Positions 1-11,799 of a stretch of DNA of 64,000 bases are shown here, piece by piece (positions within the stretch are counted from its first letter, which is position 1; each line of letters opens with the position of its first letter). The stretch spans positions 5,278,507 to 5,342,506 of the forward strand of contig OX243819.1 in NCBI GenBank assembly GCA_945859605.1, written 5' to 3'. The translations under genes and the position numbers were made by a program. Under the pieces are notes generated by a model that did not search any database, was not told the DNA's origin, and saw only the letters and a list, made by a program, of their open reading frames with translations. The DNA is from Lumbricus rubellus (taxonomy: Eukaryota > Annelida > Clitellata > Crassiclitellata > Lumbricidae).

Positions 1-117
1 AAATAATTTTCATTTCCGTTTTTTTGTCATTTTTTCCCTGTTATTTTATATTTTTTTAAAGAAAAATCAATGTTTTTTCCTGTTTTTTATTCCGTTTCCA
101 TCGTTTTTTAACATCTA
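1..117 (+). repeat. T-rich interspersed repeat, copy 1
   Basis: Starts in tttccgtttttttgtc and ends tttccatcgttttttaac. Related sequence recurs at about 2150-2245, 2455-2555 and 45155-45252, always ending in a catcgttttttaca-like motif. Probably a small unclassified mobile repeat. Confidence 0.5.
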
Positions 118-401
118 TATTTATCTGTGATTTTGTTAATCCGTGATTATGACTATGTCGTCTACTGTTTGTACCTTAAATTAACTTTTAAATTAAATAT
201 CCATCAAGAGAACATTATTGAAATTTCTACGTTACTGTGGCAATATGTTACCAATTGCCAAGCCATTCTTACATCATATGATAAGAGCATTACAAGACAG
301 ATAATTATCATATTAATTGAACATTTTGTGTTTGATAATTAACTGAAAAAAATGTACTGTTGTGTCTGGATTTTTGCTGAACTTTTCAGAAGGACCAGAA
401 A

Positions 402-511
402 ATGCCAGCTAAGCAATGTGAGCCGAAGTCAGCTGAGAAGACCGCTAGCATCGGCGTGCAACTGTCTACAGCTCCATTTGACACCAGATTTCCTAACCAG
501 AACCAGACTAG
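402..511 (+). CDS. COX6B: COX6B coding exon 1
   Basis: Starts at ATG 402 (context gaaaATGcc) and encodes residues 1-36 plus two bases of Arg37, ending in NQNQT. The donor is ACTAG|gttttt. The N-terminal part (MPAKQCEPKS) is variable in the family; PFDTRFPNQNQT is conserved. Confidence 0.93.
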
Positions 512-3500
512 GTTTTTACTGTTTCATTAATTCAATTTGCTGTTCTCAAATTGCATACTTCTGGGCAGAACTTTGCGCAGTGCACACCAGAGAGTGATTA
601 TTACTGTAGCCTCACCGTAGAATGCTGTTGTCGTACCTGGCGTTCAATAAGGCAACGGCAGCACCAGCATCTAATTTACAAGGCATGATGATGATGATCC
701 AATGGCACATCAGAATTCAAATTACCTTTTGACCTCTGGCAAACAGTTATGCACCTTACTATTGTCAGTATATGCATAAGCTTTGACTGTTGATCTATTT
801 ATTGTATGCATCTTTAATTTATATAGCGCCTGTCGCAGTGCATGCTAATCAGAGGCATCCCAGTGTGAGCGATCAAGAGGAGAAAGGTGGTCTTGAGACA
901 GAAAAGAGAAACTTATTATCAGCATGTGGCAGGATAGGATATGTGTGGAAGCTGAAAATTGACGGCCATTTTCACTTGTCATTCAATGTTCAGTAAAGTT
1001 ATGAAAATGTAAAGACAATGAATGAAAATGTAAAGTAATGAATTAAAATGCAAAGATAATTAATTAAAATGTAAATATAATGAATGGAAATGTAAAGACA
1101 ATGAATGAAAATGTAAAGTAATGAATTAAAATGCAAAGATAATTAATTAAAATGTAAATATAATGAATGGAAATGTAAAGACAATGAATGAAAATGTAAA
1201 GTAATGAATTAAAATGCAAAGATAATTAATTAAAATGTAAATATAATGAATGGAAATGTAAAGACAATGAATGAAAATGTAAAGTAATGAATTAAAATGC
1301 AAAGATAATTAATTAAAATGTAAATATAATGAATGGAAATGTAAAGACAATGAATGAAAATGTAAAGTAATGAATTAAAATGCAAAGATAATTAATTAAA
1401 ATGTAAATATAATGAATGGAAATGTAAAGACAATGAATGAAAATGTAAAGTAATGAATTAAAATGCAAAGATAATTAATTAAAATGTAAATATAATGAAT
1501 GGAAATGTAAAGACAATGAATGAAAATGTAAAGTAATGAATTAAAATGCAAAGATAATTAATTAAAATGTAAAGATAATGAATGGAAATGCAAATGAAAG
1601 TTCTGCTAATTGCTCTACTCCTGAAAACGTACATAGAAAATGATTAAAATGTATGGAAACTGTTAGTTACTCTACTGTAGCCTCACCGTAGAATGCTGTT
1701 GTCGGACAATGCACATAATTATGTGCTGACTGTACCTATATACAGTCTTGTCTAATGTATATACTGATTACTGATGTGTAATGTTGTATGCATTGCTTCA
1801 TAATAACATGTTGCCTCTTCACACACCAAAGTACATACAAGTTAACTCGTCGTACCTGGCGTTCAATAAGGCAACGGCAGCAGCACATAGCTTCAAAGAT
1901 GACTTCAAAGACAATTACTGTTCTGAGGTCTTTAGGAACTCAGAATGGTAGTTTCACACATTTTAGAGGCTTTCAATGATTATGTTGCTCTATATTCGAG
2001 TATAATTGTATATATTCTGGGAAAGTCTTCACCCGAGTCCTACTCGAGCATATGAAGCAGGTTATCCACAGTGATGTAGGACTCGAGTCCGACTCGAGAC
2101 CGACTTTCTGCGGACTCGGTCTTGGACTCGGACAGTCAGGACTTGGACTTGTAAAAAAACGTTTTTTCCGTTTCTTATTCTTGAGCTCCCAAAAGCGTCG
2201 TTTTTTCGTTTTTTATTTTTCCCGTCCTTTATCGTTTTTTTTTTCTTTAACTTTATTTATTCATTTACTTTCTGTTATTATTTCCTTAATATTAATTTTT
2301 CTGATATTTCTTATGTTTTCCGCCAACTCTCAAGGATTCAGCTAACTAAAGTCATTATTTCATCGTTTAACATCATCATTTAAGAGATAGCCTGCGTGTA
2401 GTAGGTTCCTAATCAAAGTTTTCAAGGTTAAAATGCGGTTTTAGATGTAACAAAGTCAAATTATTTTCCGTTTCCGTTTTTTGTGGGGTTTTTTCCCGAA
2501 AAAACCCCACGTTTTTCACGTTATTTATTTTGTTTCCATCGTTTTTTACACCTATGGATACCATCCATGACTGTCCAGTCAAATTTTAAGCCCTGATATC
2601 AGCTTGCCTCTAATGCATACAACACTATTTGAATTGTTAGTAATAATTTTTTGAGCTGCTACGAGTGACATTAATAGAGTTAATACTGACATTGTCAGAA
2701 CTTTGATTGCTAGTACAATTGTAGCTTACTAATGTCTAGTTTTGATGGACGTCGTGAGTTGGTTTCCTGAATGTTTAGGAACTGTTGGCAGAATTACGTG
2801 GACTACTATCGTTGTCAGAAGCTGAAGGGTGAGACATATGCACCATGTGAATACTTCAAGAAAGTCTTCACTTCAATGTGCCCCAAAGAGTGGGTCAGTA
2901 TTTTGAAATTATCATATGAATCTTTTTTTCTATGTGCAATATTTAATAGGCTGACCAACAGTGTTCTTACATCAAAGCAGTTTTTTTAAAACTATAATGT
3001 CTCCTAAGAGTCAGAGACTCATTTGTAGATCGTAGGTAATTGATCAGAGTGATCTGCTTTCACGACCACCTGCATGACAGTTGGTTTTATTAGATTTTAT
3101 TTCTGACAGAAATTTTACATTTCCACTGTAATCTGTGTCAAAATATGGTAGCTATGTTGTTGGGAAGCAGAAACTGATGACGACCACATTAGAGTAAATC
3201 TAGATAATTCGCTGTCTCATAGTCTTCTCTAGCCTATTCTCTCAGGTAGGCCCCCCAGAAATTTGCGCTAAGAAACTGAAAAAATTGCACACCAAAAACG
3301 AGAAATTTGCGCCAATTTTGCGCAAGTTAAAAATTATAATGTTCGTTATTTTTTTCATTGAATCAGTGTACCAAAGTATCTAACAGTGTTTTTTGCATTT
3401 TAGTGTAAAGCTTTGGCGTTCTAGAAATTAGAAAATCAAGCAAAAAATGCAGTTATAAAGTTTCTATAACCATGAGATTAATGTATTCAGACGATTGCAA

Positions 3501-6271
3501 AGAATTTTAATCTTGCAAAATTTACGCCCACCGAAATCTACGCTCATTACAGATAGGCCTACAACTTCAAGAAGGTATTAATTATATATCATACGCCTAT
3601 ATTATAATAAATCACCAAGTTGCAAAACGTGTTGAATAGTAGCCTTCCGTCTTCGTGTGAACGCCTAACGCCTACATGTATATAGATTAAATGAGTTCGT
3701 TCTGTCATAAGCTGAGACAGCACGCGACGCTGCCGCTTTGAGAAACTTCGTCTAACATATTTTATCGTGTGGCTGTGAAGTTCAGGAATTTTTTCATACT
3801 TTAAGTTTTGTGCATTACTACTAAAAATAACGATCTTTAACTAAAAATTCCGATATAATTTCGTCCCATTCGGCGGCCGCCATTATCGCCCATCGGTTTC
3901 GTTGCTATGTTGCACTGCCGCGCGCAGAAGTGATTTTTAAGTCAATCAAAGCCCAATTTAGATAAATTAGCAAGATTTTGTCTAAAATCGCGCGGATTGG
4001 CAATTTTTGCGCTGTTGCGCGAAACCTGGAAATTTGCGGAAAAGTTGCGCTGCGCAAGATCGCGAATTTCTGGGGGCCCTACTCAGGGAGTTGTTTGCAC
4101 TGAGAACGCTTCTAAAAATGCTCTTTAAACGTTCATATGCAATACAATGCTTGCAGTTTGTCTGAGCATACATAAGGTTGCAAATATTGTTGTATTTCAG
4201 TGCTAGGGCAGCAAAATTGGGTTTGTTTCCTCCCCTTCCTTGCCTTGGTTCTTGTATAGGCATACATACTACAGACAGACCTTTGTTGCTTTACTCTCAG
4301 CGGCCTGCAGGCTGCAGCTCCGTTCATAAGTGCGAGGTCCATGGGTGCCCAACACCACCAGAAATGGGCCATGCGAGACCCACATATGCATTTACACCAC
4401 CAGATATGAACCAGCAAGAAGTGCCTTTTCAAGAGATTATTTCTTTGTTGGCAATACTTATCTATAAAATAACATTGTGCGTCTTTGATAAATTTTAATC
4501 TCAGTTATTCTTACCCCATTCGGGAGTATGAACTCCGTCGGGTTCTCGGCTCTACCAACGAACAACCAGAAATTCTCTTAACTCGATCCACTTCCGCTAT
4601 TTTTTTATTACCGACGTTTTGATTGATATTGTTCCTTTTTATTCTACATGCTCGATATGTTCCTCACTGCGTGAGCGTCATCTCTCAGCATCACAAAGCG
4701 GGATATTGCTTTGCCTTCGTGACTACAATGTCTGTCAAAACTGTTTGAAAGAAGTCATTTCAATAACAATCTCAATTGGTTTCAAGTTAACTCTCTTTTC
4801 TAACTTGTTCTGCTTTTCTCAGTGCTATAGTCCAAATCTATCCACAGTGTTAATTTTGGCTCATGAAATGTCGCTAACTGGGTTTCGTGTAGGAAGAGTT
4901 TCGGATAAATTGTTCATGTAGAGTAACATGCAGTGTTTTAAGGCATTCGAGTCCAGCTTCCAAATTACTGAAATTTCGATGTTTCGTAGGCTCTAATGTT
5001 CTCCAGCCAGGGTCTTAACAGATTTTGCTTCTGCCATTGTAAAGTTAAATGGCTTTTAATCTGGTGATGTCATCCTTTCTCGCACGTATTTAATCTGGCT
5101 GTTCTAAGAAGTATGTCAGCTTAGAAATTAGAGTTAAAGAGAATTTAATGTATTTATATTCGATATTAAGAAGAAATGACGCGTTATTTATTAGTTTATG
5201 GTGCACTGCATCTGCTGAAGTTCAGCTGAGTGTATTTTATTCACATGCTATGACATCAAATGGTGAATAATGTAGATGGAATTGATTTCTTGTGCAAAAT
5301 TTCAGTTTGTTGACCTAATTAACTGATGTATATATCAGGCCTAAATTATGATTATAAATCATAGTTTCTTATAGTTCTTTCTGTATTTTGCCAGATTGCA
5401 GGTTGTATTGTCACAGAGGTATTTCAGTAAATCGTAACCAGAAAAGGCCCAAAAAATTTATCATGCTTGTGTGCGGATTTTATTTCGCATTTGTTTGGGC
5501 ACTCACACTTTTTGGATCAAAGTCTTGGCGTCTATGGTTAGGCTTGCCTACTTCCTCGGTTCCTTGTGCTGTGGAGAGTCGGTGCAGTCGTCACCTGATT
5601 CCATATCCCTGTATCCAAGCACTTCAAATTTACCCTTTTTCAGGATGTGTGCAACTTGAACCCAGTGAAAAACAGGTTAAACGAAATAAGCTCAAATTCA
5701 AGTGCAGCAATCTGGGACAGAGGCTAGGCTCGGTCTGGGAGGAGACGGATTGAACCCACTGGGTTCATGAAACCCTATCACTATCAAGTTTCAAATAAAC
5801 TTCGCTGCTGTCAGAACCATTAACTAAAGCGTATGCCTTCAGTGATCATTGGTTGAGCTCAGAATGGCGGTTGACGTAGTGAAGATAAAGCAGATTGCGT
5901 TCACACGCTGTGTATTTGACTATAACCACCCACGCCTAAGAAAATGTTTAAAATTTTGACAAATTAGAGATCCCGGGATTAACTTGTTTGTTATGTTGGG
6001 ATTGAGAAAATACTCCAGGATTACATCCCTAGTACTTCGTTTAAGCCTGAACCTAAGACTATATGCTGCAGATGTGTAGAGACACATTTCTGCATTCCAT
6101 CATACCAAGCTCCAGTGTATACATGGTGAAGCATTATGAGTCTCTACTGTTTTGCATTATTGGAATTAACATTAACTGTATGTTACACTTGGTCTACACT
6201 GATGTTCTGTTTAACAGGTTTCGGTTTGGGATGAGCAGAGAGCAAATGATACATTCGCTGGCAAGATCTAA
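402..6271 (+). CDS. COX6B: Cytochrome c oxidase subunit 6B, whole gene (3 coding exons)
   Basis: Joined exons 402-511, 2779-2893 and 6218-6271 give a 92-residue protein ending in GKI and TAA; phases are 2 then 0 and all introns are GT-AG. The second exon carries the twin-cysteine signature of the family: C-x9-C in NCWQNYVDYYRC, then a second pair spaced C-x10-C. The stretches TRFPNQNQT and VWDEQR with terminal AGKI are family hallmarks. Family knowledge: this small soluble subunit sits on the intermembrane-space face of mitochondrial complex IV, is imported and oxidised by the MIA40 route, and helps hold the enzyme dimer together. Length is close to the usual 86-90 residues, with a slightly longer N-terminus. 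An acceptor-like site (ttttcag) just before 390 suggests a non-coding first exon upstream of the window. Intron 2 holds an 835-bp transposon. Confidence 0.95.
1003..1600 (+). repeat. 83-bp tandem repeat, about 7 copies (COX6B intron 1)
   Basis: Near-identical 83-bp units built from smaller variants of aatgaatgaaaatgtaaag. The TGAATGG landmarks at 1081, 1164 and 1247 set the period. The homogeneous units indicate recent expansion. Confidence 0.9.
2052..2150 (+). repeat. Degenerate GACTCG-rich repeat
   Basis: Loose reiterations of gactcgagtcc and ggactcggt. It runs directly into a T-rich repeat copy at 2150. Confidence 0.4.
2455..2555 (+). repeat. T-rich interspersed repeat with a hairpin, copy 3
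   Basis: Contains a perfect 13-bp inverted repeat, gtggggttttttc / gaaaaaaccccac, separated by cc. The flanks match the copy at 1-117. Confidence 0.5.
2779..2893 (+). CDS. COX6B: COX6B coding exon 2 (twin CX9C/CX10C)
   Basis: The acceptor is atgtttag|GAAC and the donor TGG|gtcagt. The exon holds all four structural cysteines, including NCWQNYVDYYRC, and ends in CPKEW, as in other COX6B proteins. Confidence 0.95.
3247..4081. mobile_element. Non-autonomous DNA transposon, 835 bp, 6-bp target duplication (COX6B intron 2)
   Basis: Inverted ends: TAGGCCCCCCAGAAATTTGC on the left and the complement of TAGGGCCCCCAGAAATTCGC on the right. CTCAGG directly flanks both ends (3241-3246 and 4082-4087). 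The interior is rich in TTTGCGC and has no meaningful frame. A 6-bp duplication does not suit hAT (8 bp) or Mutator (9 bp), so the superfamily is left open. Confidence 0.8.
4088..6217. other. Rest of COX6B intron 2: nothing recognisable
   Basis: Unique-looking AT-rich sequence without convincing exons, repeats or RNA genes. The open stretches around 4180-4500 and 5390-5750 have no motif and no splice support. Confidence 0.5.
6218..6271 (+). CDS. COX6B: COX6B coding exon 3, C-terminus and stop
   Basis: The acceptor is gtttaacag|GTTTCG; it encodes VSVWDEQRANDTFAGKI and TAA. Without this exon the protein would lack the conserved terminal WDEQR...GKI. An AATAAA-type signal lies at about 6737-6744 and could end the transcript. 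Confidence 0.93.
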   Translation, partial: VSVWDEQRANDTFAGKI

Positions 6272-8080
6272 GTTGGCCATCAGCTGAAAATGCAGACATG
6301 ACCATGACATGCTGCAGGACGAAACTAGATTTCTAATAAGTACATAGTTATACACATTCCACTACTTTGTGATGCTTCTTTTTCAACAGTAATTTTATTT
6401 GTTTGTACTTGTACAACTGTGAATCTAGAAGTATGAGAATTTTCATGCAATATTTTATTCCAAATTTATGAACTTTAATTAATGGCAATTAAATTTGTAA
6501 AGTGTATACAATAACCCCGGAATTTGAATCTGAGGCATAGAATGAAACATCTTATGAGAAAGTCATATCATATAGTAGTAGCATAGAGTGCTTCTCTTTA
6601 GTTTTTCTGCTAAAGTGGCACTCTGTAAATCTTTAATTATAAAATAATTACAACTCTATTGGAGCTGCCAGGTCCAAATGTTGAAGAAAAGCAGCATTTT
6701 AATATTAAATTTGAACAATAGCACATTTAAAATGTTAAATAAAATGTTTGAGTTGCTGTTTCTTTTATCGATGGCCATAACGAAGGATGACAGGCAAACT
6801 GCACAAGACTGATCTACATGTGTCCCATCTTCAAATGTTTATGGGTATACTTGAAGGGACCTGCCACGGTGTAGTGAATAATAATCAACAAAATACTTGT
6901 CACATCTGTTAATCCAGTACTTCCTAATTTTTTTGGCTGGTTTTGATTTGAAACTTTTTGATGGAACCCAACGTAAACAAAGCATAACCTGGTGTATGTA
7001 TTGCCTGCAAAGCAGACCACAGACTTTATGAGTGATTGAACTGCTCTTTTAAGTTCTGCTATTATCAGTTGCGCCAGCTCAGAGTTGTGTCTCGTTCTCT
7101 TGTGCCTAATGCTACAAGTATTTATTTATTTATTTACTGAGAATTTGATATAGCGTTCCTTCAAGGTTTCTACTCAGGAGAATTTTAAACGAGATTCACA
7201 ATCTGTTGTACAATGTACATACATCATTTAAAAAGCTGATGTGTGTGCCAGCAACTTCAGCATCTGTAAATTAAATATTTCACATTGCAGAATTATTACG
7301 TGACCCTATAGGGCAGGTCTTGGTCAGGAAATTCTGGTTTATTTAAATGGAACAGGCATGTTAAGTAACATTTCCGATGAAAGACTTCTTTGCAGAGTTT
7401 AGCATAAATGATGTATTTAGTCTAACGAAGTACAGTACTGTAGTTGCAATCGACAAAATTAACTTCTTGCCAAATGACCCCTTTGCCTTGTAACTTTTAC
7501 AAACTAAATATAGACTCGACTCGACTTGCAAGTGCGAGTTATGATCGACTGTGGGGCATACTTCAGTTCATCAACCCGTCTTTATACTCTCCAAATGCTT
7601 TCTGTGAAAAGAACTGGACGACCAAATAGTCTTGACACATGAAACGACCAACCCTGGATGATAGTAATCACAATTTTGCATTCAGGGCTGGGCGAGTACC
7701 TGTGATCGAAGGCTTGACAACATGGCCATGCAGAAGTGGGCTTATGTCCTACACGACTGTCTCTGTGGCAAACAGGATCTGTGGAGCACTAGTCACAGAA
7801 GATAGCACATGTCATATCACACCATCTAGAACTGGTGTGATATGACATCGGGAGAGTTGACCGGCACTTTAAAAATTGGCTGAAACAGCAGCTGACAGAG
7901 AATGGCCGTATCCAAACACAGACTGCTGTCTTTCACTCACAACCAAACAGGTTGGCTTTTATCAATGAATACATTGGACATGGTGGACTTGTCTAGACAA
8001 CTCGGATATTAATTACTTGTTCTTAGATTTTTTATACAAGAAGTATTATTCGTCAAATGACATGTTAAGATAGGTTCCTA
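6272..8080. other. Intergenic sequence downstream of COX6B
   Basis: The COX6B 3' region, then unannotated DNA. On the + strand, 7846-7998 reads RVDRHFKNWLKQQL and NRLAFINEYIGHGGLV before a stop. It looks protein-derived but lacks a start, partner exons or a recognised family; it could be a transposase remnant. Confidence 0.3.
7810..7847. repeat. 15-bp perfect inverted repeat with 8-nt loop
   Basis: tgtcatatcacacca and its complement are separated by tctagaac. It may be the end of a small foldback repeat; no flanking duplication was seen. Confidence 0.45.
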
Positions 8081-8084
8081 ATAA

Positions 8085-8250
8085 TAATAATAATGACGAA
8101 AATTTCTATGGCGCTGTTACACAGCACATACCGTTACAAAGGCGCCTCTACAAGACAAAAAGCGCAATTAGTCAAAATTACGCCTTAGAAAACATATAAA
8201 GTCTTCAGTCGACATTTGAAAGCCTTGACTGAATTGGCCGAAAGTCTTCA
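8085..8250 (-). mobile_element. CR1-type retrotransposon 3' fragment
   Basis: Matches 17634-17830: the end of the reverse-transcriptase frame, then a GGCGCC-containing tail closing in (ATT)n on the - strand, as CR1 elements end in short microsatellites. Confidence 0.45.
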
Positions 8251-9413
8251 TGGATGGAGTAATAATATAATCAACATCTCGTCACTTTCAACAGCAAGAT
8301 TTGCATTCACAACAATAAAGACCAATGTCTACATTCAACTATATTGGGTGTATTGTCATCAGTTCTAAGATGCACAAAAAGCCTTACTTAATTTAAAGTA
8401 CATCTTAAAATCTACAACCTTTTCAAATGCTCAAGGTGCTGGGCTCAAATCTACAAATATGGTAAACAAAATCTAAAAATATCAAAAGAATCAATTATAA
8501 TTTTCAGTCATATGACATTCAATTTACACATCATGAAGTCTGAAAATGACTTGTGCATTGACTGACTTTCAAAGTGCCTCAGATTGGAGATTTTCATGTT
8601 GTACCTTTTCAGTCTGTGGGTCATCTACCTGGAGTGACTTATATCTGAATCTGTCTTTGTCTTTTTCACAAGCGATGCTACAATCACCTTTCATCAACAC
8701 GTAAACTTTTCCTACTTTTCTGGGGCTGGAAGTTGAATGGCTATCTCTACATGGTGCTTCGGCTGAATGAAAGAATAAAGTAGGGTACAACACAAAGAAA
8801 TCTCAAAACAACTATTATGGTCAACTGCTAAATGACATAATCTATGCAGGCCTTGCAACATACGAATAGAAAAGTTCATTCCTAGATGGTTGCAGACAAA
8901 ATTAATTCATCTGTAGCAGTAGAAAATGTTTTAAATTTAAGTCGAAATCAATCATAGTAAATAACTGGTAATTAACCAGACTGACAAGTGGTTGTGCTTA
9001 AATCTGAAAATACAGTAAATGTTGATGAACTCTGGTACAACGATGATGCAAGTGCTTTTACAGATGAAGAATACTCTCAAAGACCTGATAAACAGCCTGG
9101 TAAACATCACTTGCGGTCGACTTCAGTGACAGCTAAAATACACAATTTGATGAATTCATAACTCCAATAAAAAACTGAACTAACTACACTTAACCATTAT
9201 CCAAATCAACAACATGCAGAATAGAACTGCCCAAAAATACGTGAAACAACTTTATTCGGTGCTATTTAGAACTGTAATGTCAGGCACTGCATACATGCAA
9301 TAGATTAAACATTCTAAGTAAACATGATTCCACTTTAGAAAAGCAAACGACATAAAACCACATGAAAACTGTCTAACCATTAAAGAACCACCAGCAAACC
9401 CTCATTCTCTTAG

Positions 9414-9880
9414 GGACTGTCCATCCATATAATTACATACGCAAATGAAGGGTGATCAGACCTAGGCAATGTTGCATATGGGTGCGACATGCGTATGATG
9501 GGGCAGGGGTCTTGACTAAGTGTGTAAGTCTTGTCTTGTCTTTAACCTTCCTCGATTCGAGGGTTGGTCGCTTCATGGACATGCCTTCGCTATGTTGTGT
9601 CTGTGACTGTCCATGTTGCTGATTGGGAGAATAAGGTGGTAGTTTCCCACGTCTTTCCACCTCGCAGTGGTTGTTCTTTGTGTATGATATACACTCCGTG
9701 TAAGTACGCAAAATAAATGTCTAATTGTCACATCCACATAAAGCTCTGTATTATTTTATAGTCATCCGATGGCATTTTATTTCATTCAAATTAAGTTCTG
9801 TTCAAATCTAAACAGTAAACCATTAACAGTTAAAAAAGTCTAACTAGCAAATAGTAGCTTACAGTAAAATAAATGTAGAC
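9414..9880 (+). repeat. Interspersed repeat, copy A (interrupted)
   Basis: Begins tagggactgtccat and later reads cgcaaaataaatgtctaatt and ccgatggcattt, all shared in order with 11919-12215. Relative to that copy it carries roughly 190 extra bases near 9495-9690. Confidence 0.5.
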
Positions 9881-10053
9881 GCTGTGCTAAGGACCTACGA
9901 ACTTTGTAGGGCCTACGAAGGTAAAAAAGTTCTTGAAAGAATCAATTTATTCATTGCCCTCAAAATAGCCTCGATACCCTTAGTTTTTCCACTGAAACAG
10001 TTTACATTAAGCTGTGTTACATTATGTTAACTTTGCCGCTCTTTATATTAGCA

Positions 10054-11175
10054 CGGGTTCTCAACCGGTGTGTCGCGACACACTAGTGTGTCGCGAAGCG
10101 ACCGGAGGTGTGTCGCTGGTGTGTCGCGTAGAATTGGTGTGTCGCGACACACCAATTCTCACAGCATACAATCGTCGTTCTTGCATTGCACTGACTTGTT
10201 CACTTTAGCAGTTTGGCTGTGAGAATATATCTATTCCATTTGATCTCAATAGCAGTATCCACAATGTTTGTCTTATAAGCCCACATGCACTGCCTATGTA
10301 AACGGTAGGCCTACATGACACAGACAGTAAGTCTATAAGACGTCAGCGAGCGCACCGATTATAATTATATCCAATGCTGTAACCTTCGAAAATAATGGGA
10401 GAAATTATCATGAAGAAAAAAATTCCGATTAGGCCTATAAAATTGATGACGCGGAAAGGTTGTTTGCGTATTCAGAGAGTGACAATTTACAATAAATTAT
10501 AAGGAAGGTGCACAAGGTCCAGGGACCCAGAAGTCCCAATGGCCCGTTTTTTAACTAAAAAAATTACTGTAGGCCTGCGCATTCCAGTTTCCGTTACAAT
10601 TACACGACGTTTTGAAGGGCGTTTATAGTTTCGGTAGTGTTCAGCTACCTTTATCCCATGTTTTCCTGTTTTGTCTTGAACTATCAGAGCTAGTGGTTTG
10701 GACTATGGACAATTGACGCTTTTTTAAAACTAAAACTCATATATGGTTATTTTCAGTCGTTAGTCTCAGTTAAGTATATAGAGCGTAGGCCCTATACGTG
10801 TTGTACTCACAAATCCTATGGATCCTCATCTAACTATGATCCAAGGAAAATCCAGGAACACAAATCTCATTAGGCCTAACTGTTAGGACATACAATTAAT
10901 GAAGAGTCATAAAACGTCATAGAATCATAAAATTTAGATTAGTAAAAATTTTAATGTTAGAATAATTAGAAAATAGAGAGCATTCAGTAGGCCCTAGGCC
11001 TATCAAAATTCATTTATTAAAATCTGTAGAAATTTCAAATATAGGCCTATAGGTAAGCTGACTTAGGCCTAATTTAATGTTTTTAGCGATATTCACATGA
11101 CAATTGCATGGTGTGTCGCGAAATTTGGCTGCAGGTTTAGGTGTGTCGCGCGCCAAAAAAGGTTGAGAACCCCTG
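10054..11175. mobile_element. hAT-type non-autonomous element, 1122 bp
   Basis: Ends: CGGGTTCTCAACC on the left, GGTTGAGAACCCCTG on the right, with GTGTGTCGCG repeated near both ends. TATTAGCA (8 bp) flanks both sides (10046-10053, 11176-11183). An A seems lost from the usual CAGGGG start. It is rich in AGGCCT and has no transposase frame. Confidence 0.88.
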
Positions 11176-11644
11176 TATTAGCACAATCACATAAAACATC
11201 CTTAGATGTCACTTCCAGCATTGAGTAGAGAAGTTTATTTTTACATATGCATGGGGGAGGGGTTCACAAAATGCAGGCGGGTGAGGGTATGAAAATATGG
11301 ATAGGTCCTTATCTAGGAGACCATGTGATGCAAAATTATAGAAAAGTATTTAGCAACATTTCTGGTATTCACATGAATTTTGTCAGTTACTTACATTTGA
11401 CTTTTCTCACTGCTGTTCTATTCTGTCCAATCTACATGCTAGTAAGCATGCTAATAAAACATTTCCAAACACAGTTTTATGATGAGCTGCATTGGTTTCC
11501 AAGTCTCACTTCTAGTAAAAAAAGACACGTCCCTTCAGTTGATTGTCATGTTCTGACTTCTTCAAAGAAACCATCTCATGTGCTATGAGACAATTGAGAC
11601 ATGCTATGATATGCTTCTATTCACATTGTATGGATGTCACTTAC

Positions 11645-11799
11645 CATAAAATTTGGATTTCCCGGTTGAATTTTAAGTTCTGCCAAGACCCAGATGCCAT
11701 TCGTCAGTTTGATTGATTGGTAAAGCATGTCTCGACCATCAACGCTGCGCTTCGCAACGGTGAAGATGTTGTTGTTTCGTAACTTCTGCGTCACCGTGT
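11645..11799 (-). CDS. AP1B1: Beta-adaptin exon 19 (ear, platform subdomain)
   Basis: Encodes residues 885-936: [39 protein letters not shown] and IQPGNPNFM, ending ATG|gtaagt. In other animals about 20 more residues follow; no matching exon was found between here and the window start on this strand. Reading through the donor would add VSDIHTM and a stop. Confidence 0.93.

Noticed and set aside
4133..4498. Opposing frames of about 100 residues
   Set aside because: No splice sites, codon bias or recognisable motif; chance frames in COX6B intron 2.
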